From NCBI GenBank assembly GCA_032821775.1, contig JAVLRN010000002.1, positions 1,922,001 to 1,986,000 on the forward strand: DNA of 64,000 nt, read 5' to 3'. This DNA comes from Sanguinoderma infundibulare (lineage: Eukaryota; Basidiomycota; Agaricomycetes; Polyporales; Polyporaceae). How positions within the stretch are numbered: the stretch's first letter is position 1; each line of letters starts with the position of its first letter. The notes beneath the pieces are model-generated. The model was not told the DNA's origin. It saw only the letters and a list, made by a program, of their open reading frames with translations, and did no database searches. The position numbers and the translations under genes are program-made. This document shows positions 57,833-64,000 of the stretch, in pieces.

Positions 57833-58897
57833 TCATGCGTTTGTCGGACTCGCGAATGGCAGGTCTATTTTGACCTGAGTCACCAAAACGACTTCAGCTG
57901 AGAACACACACACAACATGTGAAGTATGAACGGGACTCACTTGTGCTATCGCCTCGTCGATCCTCTCGGCAAGCAGTTCGCTGAAACGCGTCAGGTCCGC
58001 GTGCGCCTTCGGCATGCACCATTGGCACGACGCAGCCAAGCTGAGGGCCTCGTTGTCCCGTGTGGACGGGAGGTACGATCGCACGGTGCGCCCCGAGGGC
58101 CGTTCCATCAACGCGAGCTTGAGAGACTCGAGGTACGCCTCGTACCACTTCCGGACGTAGTAGTCCCTTGGCCCCAACCTCACCATGGTCGTCGCATTGG
58201 GGCCAGAGCCGCAAGTGAGCCATATCCAACACGGAGACGTATCTGGTGTCGAGTCGGGCCCATTTGGATACCGAGCTGCGCGCTCATGTGTCCCATTGAA
58301 GACCCAGTCCCTGTCCTCCAGGGTACGCAGCGCGGCTTCCACGCACTTCTGGCGGTAGATGTGGACGGCGTATACCGCCAGGCATGGGAGGCTGCCGAAT
58401 TCGGGTGGAGGTGACGCGGGAAGATGGAACTGAGGCATGTCCAGGAGTAGGTTTGCTGCCTCCCGGGCGACGTCCTCCATCTGCAAGATGTACGCCATCG
58501 CGTAGATGCGCAGCGGCTCGTTGGGGAGGATGCGCATGACGACCCACCGCACGTTCGCGGTTACGGACGCTATCTCGTACTTCCGCGCAGCCTCTATGAC
58601 GTCGTGGACATCGTCAACGGAAGTGATGGTGGGGTGCTCCACAGGGTAGCAGAGGCGGAGGACATTTTCGAGGGTCTTCGCGTCCTCCGTGAGTTGGACG
58701 ACCGCGGGTTCAGCAGTGGTATTGTTGGAAGCGGATTGCGGAAGGTCAAGCATGGTGCGGAACACGGGAGAGGCCTTCGCGATGATGACCTTGTAGAGTC
58801 GAAAATCGATATTGTCTGATGAGCGAAAGACAATGTCTGCGTCGGCGTCATCGAATGGCGAACGAGTGGAAGCTTGAGGGGACGTTGGCGCAGTCAT
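57833..58897 (-). CDS. BTB/POZ-domain protein
   Basis: The BTB fold at residues 15-115 is a protein-interaction module often serving as a Cul3 adaptor. It reads DDADADIVFRSSDNIDFRLY, KVIIAKASPVFRTMLDLPQ, LENVLRLCYPVEHPTI and VHDVIEAARKYEIASV. It is followed by a helical region (LRIYAMAYILQMEDVAREAA) and a conserved aromatic patch (YYVRKWYEAYLESLK). This layout is common in large agaricomycete BTB families. An intron at 57875-57940 (GTGAGT...ACTCAG, 66 nt, phase 0) is likely. It would replace 22 residues and give 332 residues ending LPFASPTNA. The BTB call is firm; the role is unknown. Confidence 0.88.
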   Translation of the reverse strand: MTAPTSPQASTRSPFDDADADIVFRSSDNIDFRLYKVIIAKASPVFRTMLDLPQSASNNTTAEPAVVQLTEDAKTLENVLRLCYPVEHPTITSVDDVHDVIEAARKYEIASVTANVRWVVMRILPNEPLRIYAMAYILQMEDVAREAANLLLDMPQFHLPASPPPEFGSLPCLAVYAVHIYRQKCVEAALRTLEDRDWVFNGTHERAARYPNGPDSTPDTSPCWIWLTCGSGPNATTMVRLGPRDYYVRKWYEAYLESLKLALMERPSGRTVRSYLPSTRDNEALSLAASCQWCMPKAHADLTRFSELLAERIDEAIAQVSPVHTSHVVCVFSAEVVLVTQVKIDLPFASPTNA

Positions 58898-59079
58898 ATG
58901 GGTTCCCTTCGTACCCTGGAGTGTTCTGTAAGGAAGTACTATAACATAGAGATAGCGGTTTTAACCCACCTGAATGCAGTATGTTCAATCTAGGGAAAGG
59001 AGGAGGAAAGGGGATGTCGATTTCAATCTCTGCGTACGTGTAGTACTAGTAGCCTCGGCGCCTGATCGCCCTATCTATC

Positions 59080-59225
59080 GAGCAAGGTTTACGTACCCAA
59101 AAGGGAAAGGCTTCTCGCCACTACCGAAATTAAGGATGCCGACGACGAGGTAGTCCGTGCAATTCTTGGCGGGGATCCAGTGTGGCTCAAGGCCGTGAAT
59201 GGCCGCCCATTTCGAGGCTCTTCGC
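59080..59225 (-). pseudogene. MYND-family fragment 3
   Basis: The minus frame reads KWAAIHGLEPHWIPAKN, continuing YLVVGILNFGSGEKPFPFG to a GT donor. It matches the post-finger region of the MYND copies at 12.05 kb (FKWAAVQAPDA) and 59.9 kb. Only this exon is recognisable, so it is an isolated remnant or one exon of a longer unread gene. Confidence 0.45.
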
Positions 59226-59492
59226 AATCACATGGGTTGGAAAACCATCGAGTTCGAATGCATTGTGCACGAACGGTACACTAAATACCGCAATTTGAGG
59301 CCGTTTGGACATCTGGAAACATGAAGACACACGCATATCTAATCGGGCTGATGGAAGACGTCTCGGAAGCTGTGTCAAAGCATGTATTACCCACGAGACT
59401 TTGGTAGAAATGTGCTTGGAGGCAAGCCACAGATATGAAGTGCAATGGCATCTCGAGGGCAGAATGAAAATCAAGAAACTCGACGTACGCGT

Positions 59493-60258
59493 CTACTCCA
59501 CCTCCTCCGCCGGCGCAGACGCGATCGCATCAACATTTCCACCATTCCCGGCGGCGGCACACCGTTGATGCATCCCTTGACTGTGTTCTCGAACTCCGTC
59601 CAGTTCGACAGCCGCGGATGGTCCGGATCCCGTCGTTCCCTCAGGCTTCTTGCTAATCGCAGGGTCCGCGGAGCGAAACACAAACAGGACGATGGCCAGC
59701 CCGAGGCCGCCTTCGTCCTGAATCCGCTTGCAGTCCCCCGAGTCTCTCGCGCTGTGGAAGTCCCCGGGGATGCCCACACCCTGCATCTGACGCTTCAAGT
59801 CCGCAAAGGACGCAACCGCGATGGAGGAGACCTCGAAGTGGCTCGCGGTGCGCCCATCAGGCGGTCGCCATAGAGGACATGGATGACTAGGTGGTGCGCA
59901 CGGATCTTGCTGGGGGTCCAGTGTGGCTCGAGGGCGTGAATGGCTGCTCATTTGAATAGCTCTTGGTACGTCTACGGCCGTCGGCAGCGCAAACAGTCAG
60001 GAACTGCAATACAAATACAGGATGATGTCAATACATAAGTATGTGCCACGCAGCAGCATCGAGAATGTGGGTCTTGAAACGCTGACAGACCTTCTTGTGT
60101 TCCGGCCAGTCTGATCTCTGGCACTCCGCGCTCTGTGTAGACCACGCATCACACGTCAGTTGTGAAAGTGACCATGTAGGGATGAGGACGTATGCAGTAG
60201 CGTGCGTAATTACACTTGGCGCAAGTTTTATGTTTCCCGGTTGCTTGACAGAAGACAA
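59493..60258 (-). pseudogene. MYND-type zinc-finger protein, damaged copy 2
   Basis: It starts with the second half of a MYND finger (CQRSDWPEHKKVCQRFK) around 60.1 kb. The following exon reads QELFK, then TGA at 59948-59950 where copies 1 and 3 have W, then AAIHALEPHWTPSK and HHLVIHVLYGDRLMG. As in copy 1, the next conserved block (SHFEVSSIAVASFADLKRQM, CKRIQDEGGLGLAIVLFVF) is in a different frame. With a nonsense codon and a frame break it is very unlikely to be functional. Confidence 0.65.
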
Positions 60259-61079
60259 ACTGACACCATCGTCTCTCAGGGTTTATATCCTGCATCATGA
60301 TCCCCCATTTAGAATCAATGAGTGGCATGGCGCAACTAGACCAAATGCGAGGAAATCAAGCAGTACTGGCGGGTGACGACGACGGTGAGTTGGAGAGTCT
60401 GCGCACGCGCTGGCCGCATCGGAAACTGTGTTATGTAATCTAACGGTGAGTTCCGGGAGGTTTAAAGTCAGAGGCGCCGGAGAGTGGCGACTCAAAAGTC
60501 TGCCCGGGCCAGTGGTTATATATTAACTCCTCCCAAATTCTCGTCCTTGAGTCGAAAGAAGTGGTACGCACCAGCTGCTACAGCTCATAATGTACCGACT
60601 CAGCTGTTCGTACCTTTGCTATCCCGGACCGCGAAGCGTCGTCGACGCTTCGCCGCCAGACCTGTCAACTCGAACTCACGTGTAAGCGTTCATCGTGACC
60701 GTAATACAAATCATCCCTGGGAAGCTCTGATAAACTTGATCATCGTTCGTAGCAACATGGGAGCTTCCCTCCCCCTTTGCCTTTGCAACTGCTGATCCTT
60801 GGCTTTCCAGTAAGTAGTGACATAAGCTTATTGCCTCTCCGAGTCCCAAGATTGACTAACAAAGTCTTTGATTCCAGAGGCCACGGCTTACTCCACCGCT
60901 CGTTGCAGCTTTTCTCTCTCTGTCTGGTATGTTTCTCACAACGCATGTACTCTCATCGCCAATGAATGCCACTCACCACTGCATGGATTGTGAAGCGTCG
61001 TGCACCTGTCCCATCGCCACGTTCTGCATCAAGTATCCTCCCTTCCTCCATCCTAGGTCCTTCCTAACGCCGCGGCAGG
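60259..61079. other. Intergenic upstream of HET4
   Basis: No supported gene. The HET4 promoter should lie at the right end. Confidence 0.4.
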
Positions 61080-63177
61080 ATGTGGCTCCTCAGCACCGAC
61101 CGTGCCGAGCTCCACTACTTTGTCGGTCCCGAGCACGTCCCCGAAGGCTACGCGATCCTCTCACATGTCTGGGGTGCGAAAGAGCAAACGTTCCAGGAGA
61201 CTCAAAAGCTTCGCAGCACGTGTGCCTGGTTTTGGCGGAACCCTCGCGACTATTCTTCCGAGAAGGTTCGCCAGAGCTGCATCGTCGCCGAGCGGGATGG
61301 CCACCGCTGGCTCTGGAACGACACGTGCTGCATCGACAAGAGCAGCTCCGCGGACCTCTCCGAGGCCATCAACTCGATGTACCGGTACTACGCGCTCTGC
61401 ACCGTCTGTTACGCTTACCTGGCTGACGTTCCGAGCACTCCCCCACCCGGCGTCTCTGCGGGTGTGTGCTTCAGGCAGAGCCGGTGGCATAGGCGCGGCT
61501 GGACGCTCCAGGAACTCATTGCCCCCAAATTCCTCTTTTTCTTCTCTGGCGACTGGAAGCGTCTTGGCACCAAGAGCGGATACGCCGAGGACCTCGCACG
61601 AGCGACCAACATTCCTGTTCAAGTGCTGCTGATGGAGAAAGACGTGAATCAGTATAGTGTCGCTCAACGAATGTCTTGGGCTTTCGGCCGCAAGACGACT
61701 CGTGTCGAGGATCGCGCGTACTGCCTCCTTGGACTGTTCTCCATCAACATGACTACGATATACGGCGAAGGCGAGCGTGCCTTTGAGCGCCTCCAGGAGG
61801 AGATCATGAAACAGTCGATTGACCCGTCTTTGTTCGTATGGGGACATCCTGTGGAACCACAGTACAGGGAATCTGAGTCGTGGAGATCGTTAGACAACCA
61901 CGACGCCAAGCATGTTCATCCGTCGAGCTACCTGCTTCCTTCTACCCCCGACAGTTTCCTCCCCTCCTACTCGGGTGGGACGACATTCCGACAGGGACGT
62001 CTGGATGAGTTATGCCTCCAAGAGGTGAGCCATGATGTATGCGCATTGCCTGTCACCGTGCTTATGGCTGTCATGGCTTTCCCGTCCCGACATACAGTGC
62101 AAGCCTCAAAACGCTCATGGTGACCCCTGCGTTCACAGTATACCGACGTTCACAATCACCCCTTACGGATGTCTAGCTCGTGTGGCATGCTTCAGCGTTG
62201 GGGATTGCCTGCTGGCCAGTTTAGGATGCCAGCAGTCACCGTCTTGGGAACCTACCAACCGTAATCGAGCCGTGCCCTTGTGGCTCCCGCTTACGCCTTG
62301 CCCCGATGCGCAAGACAGCTCGCGCCCGCTTTTCCACACTGGTTTCTTCCATCCTCGCATCATAGACTTCCACCTCCGCGACAACCCGTTCGTCTCCGCC
62401 GGAGGCATCACAAAACTGGAGTGGTGAGAGGTCTACATTGCGCTCTGGCACACGACGCCCAGGCCTGCTCCGCCCCTCATCCCGACCGAGCACGAATACA
62501 ACAACGACGCCCGCCTCTGTGTCTCCTGGGCCGCGGTGCAGAAGGTGTTCCCCGGCTGGACCGCGAGGAAGTTCGCGCCCTGGCCAGGGGTCGTCTATTC
62601 TTCCGCTGAAGCCCCCGAGCACGTTGTGCTGCAATTGTCGAACCTGTACCGAGACCTCAACGTGTGGTTCGTCATCGGGCGGTGCACGAAGTTCTCCCAA
62701 GCGGAGCCTGGAGCACACTTTGCGAGCATGCACTTTTGTGACCCCAAATCTACTGTGCCTCAGGGCGAGTATCTGGCGCGAAAAGAGTACCTGGCGCATC
62801 ACTGTGACTGGGACCACATTGTCACATGGCCTGCCGGTCGGGAGGGTACGTGACGCATTTAATAGATTTATCTTGCAGCGTTTAAATGCTTATCGTTCGC
62901 AGGAGTGCGCACATGGGTACCTGTGGAAGGTTTTGGGCTGTCCTTCACGCCGTCCACCAACCCGCGTCATAAAGAAGGCACCCTTGTTTTAGGGGGGTGG
63001 GCAGAACCGAATGACGGAGCTGCGTATGAGAAGCGGTACGGTCTCCTCTCATACTGGCGTCGATCGTGGCCTTCTTCTGATTCAAGCTGCAGACTGGACG
63101 AATATAAAGATTTCCTGCGTCACCAGCCCAGAGCTTTTCAGGACTCACGCCTTTTCAAGTGCTCCGCATGCGCATGA
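61080..63177 (+). CDS. HET-domain protein 4 with one in-frame TGA
   Basis: Three exons: 61080-62024, 62098-62845 and 62903-63177. The HET domain is complete (EGYAILSHVWG, NDTCCIDKSSSADLSEAIN, RWHRRGWTLQELIAP), followed by KTTRVEDRAYCLLGLFSIN and the family C-terminal region (IPTFTITPYGCLARV, GLSFTPSTNP). A TGA at 62425-62427 falls in the conserved EW[R]E[IV]YIA block, where HET1 and HET2 have arginine; CGA to TGA is one CpG transition. Frame and homology continue after it. Translation would stop after the HET domain and a third of the C-terminal region, leaving about 424 residues. So it may act as a truncated protein or be newly dead. There is no ICMT neighbour. Confidence 0.8.
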
Positions 63178-63977
63178 GCCCTTCGTCCGTATTGGGGCAT
63201 GCGAGATACTCCTCGCGTTCGATGCCCTCGTGCCGTGGCATCATGTTCCTCAACACCCACGCTCACCCACAACCGCAGTTTGCGATCTTGTACTCTTCTG
63301 TTCGAGCTGCGCATCCAGTGTACGTGTACGTACTTATTTATATGTACACTCTGTCGGTGTACTGTTAACGGCATCCAGTGCTCCTCCATCAGCCTTGAAC
63401 GCACGATGTTCGCACTTATACATACAATTCTAACACATTCAAAATGCGCAGTCCCCCGCCGATGAAGATGTTCTGCAGGAGATAATCCAGGTCCAGAACT
63501 TTGGGTGTGGGCGCAGCACTGGCACCGGCTCGTACCTGGGCTTCGACGGGACCCTTCGAATATCCCGACACCGCAATCCCGAGACAGAAGGGGTTCTGTA
63601 GGGTTTGAAGCCTCGGCTAAGTGGCATAGCCGAGCTTCATAGCTCGGGTATGCCTCGACTGGCCGGGGATCGGCGAGAACCCGCAGAAGCAAAGCAGCGG
63701 CGACTTGATCAAGACGTGTGGCTGAAACGGTATGATGAGCGGGGCCTGTGGACGAGCTGAGAGAAGGCGCGGAATGGACATGCGTGCTTCCTGCTGCGCC
63801 GAAGGCTGGTAGCGCATGTACACGGCAGCGACGGCCGCGGCAACCGCCATCGTCATTTATAGCCCTGGCAGGTGCTGGCCGAAGAGTGACCATCCACAGT
63901 GCTGCCGCGCCTCATCGACTCGACAGTTGCTAGGGGGCCAGGCGCGGACGCTGCTCTTGAGGCTTGAGTGCTTGGAC
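63178..63977. other. Right-edge region, no assigned gene
   Basis: A minus-strand frame from 63856 starts with a hydrophobic MTMAVAAAVAAVYMRY. A second block near 63.5 kb reads PKVLDLDYLLQNIFIGGG in another frame. They could be exons of a small membrane protein gene, but I could not join them reliably. Confidence 0.3.
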
Positions 63978-64000
63978 ATGGATGGATGGATGGATGGGTG
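63978..64000. repeat. ATGG tetranucleotide microsatellite at the right edge
   Basis: Tandem ATGG units run to the last bases of the window, the final one imperfect. Confidence 0.8.

Noticed and set aside
13718..62427. TGA or TAG recoding as a sense codon
   Set aside because: TAG, TGA and TAA act as normal stops in the conserved genes, and the interrupted positions are only in duplicated families. No selenocysteine or readthrough context was seen.

Overview
The window reads as nuclear DNA of an agaricomycete (mushroom-forming basidiomycete). Genes are split by many introns of about 50-70 nt with GTRNGY donors, CTRAY branch points and YAG acceptors. Several gene families seen here (WLLSTDRAELHYF-type HET proteins, F-box proteins, MYND proteins, BTB proteins, basidiomycete-type protein kinases) are typical of that group. 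I rebuilt most exon structures by hand, checking reading phase across each junction. Splice positions should be good to a base or two, but none has transcript support.

Layout. The left edge (1-762) holds the 5' part of a KRE6/SKN1-like cell-wall glucan gene, followed by an F-box gene (2216-4208). From 4.6 to 17.2 kb lies a family cluster. It has three isoprenylcysteine carboxyl methyltransferase (ICMT) paralogues, three HET-domain paralogues and a broken MYND gene. Twice an ICMT gene faces a HET gene tail to tail with about 50 bp between the stop codons. From 18.6 to 24.7 kb are two damaged copies of a GNAT acetyltransferase family, a protein kinase gene carrying an in-frame TGA, and a few unassigned exons. 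From 25 to 54 kb is a core of mostly conserved genes: a multi-pass membrane protein, an MFS sugar transporter, transportin (Kap104), a TM7S3/TM198-like membrane protein, a HAUS3-like augmin subunit, RIT1, the calpain-like protease PalB/Rim13, a secreted metallophosphatase and an intron-containing tRNA-Ala(AGC). From 54.4 kb to the right edge the accessory families return: an intact GNAT gene, a 618-bp hAT-type miniature transposon with a perfect 8-bp target duplication, a HET C-terminal remnant, a BTB gene, MYND remnants and a fourth full-length HET gene with one in-frame stop.

How it fits together. The core genes are unrelated housekeeping functions (nuclear import, tRNA modification, spindle microtubule nucleation, pH signalling). 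The accessory flanks are expanded families undergoing birth and death. HET (five copies), GNAT (three) and MYND (three) each include broken members. I found no in-frame stop in the single-copy core genes whose exons I rebuilt completely. The most unusual signal is the repeated ICMT/HET convergent pair: a prenyl-protein methyltransferase linked to a domain known from fungal non-self recognition and cell death. No CRISPR array, prophage or bacterial-type operon is present.
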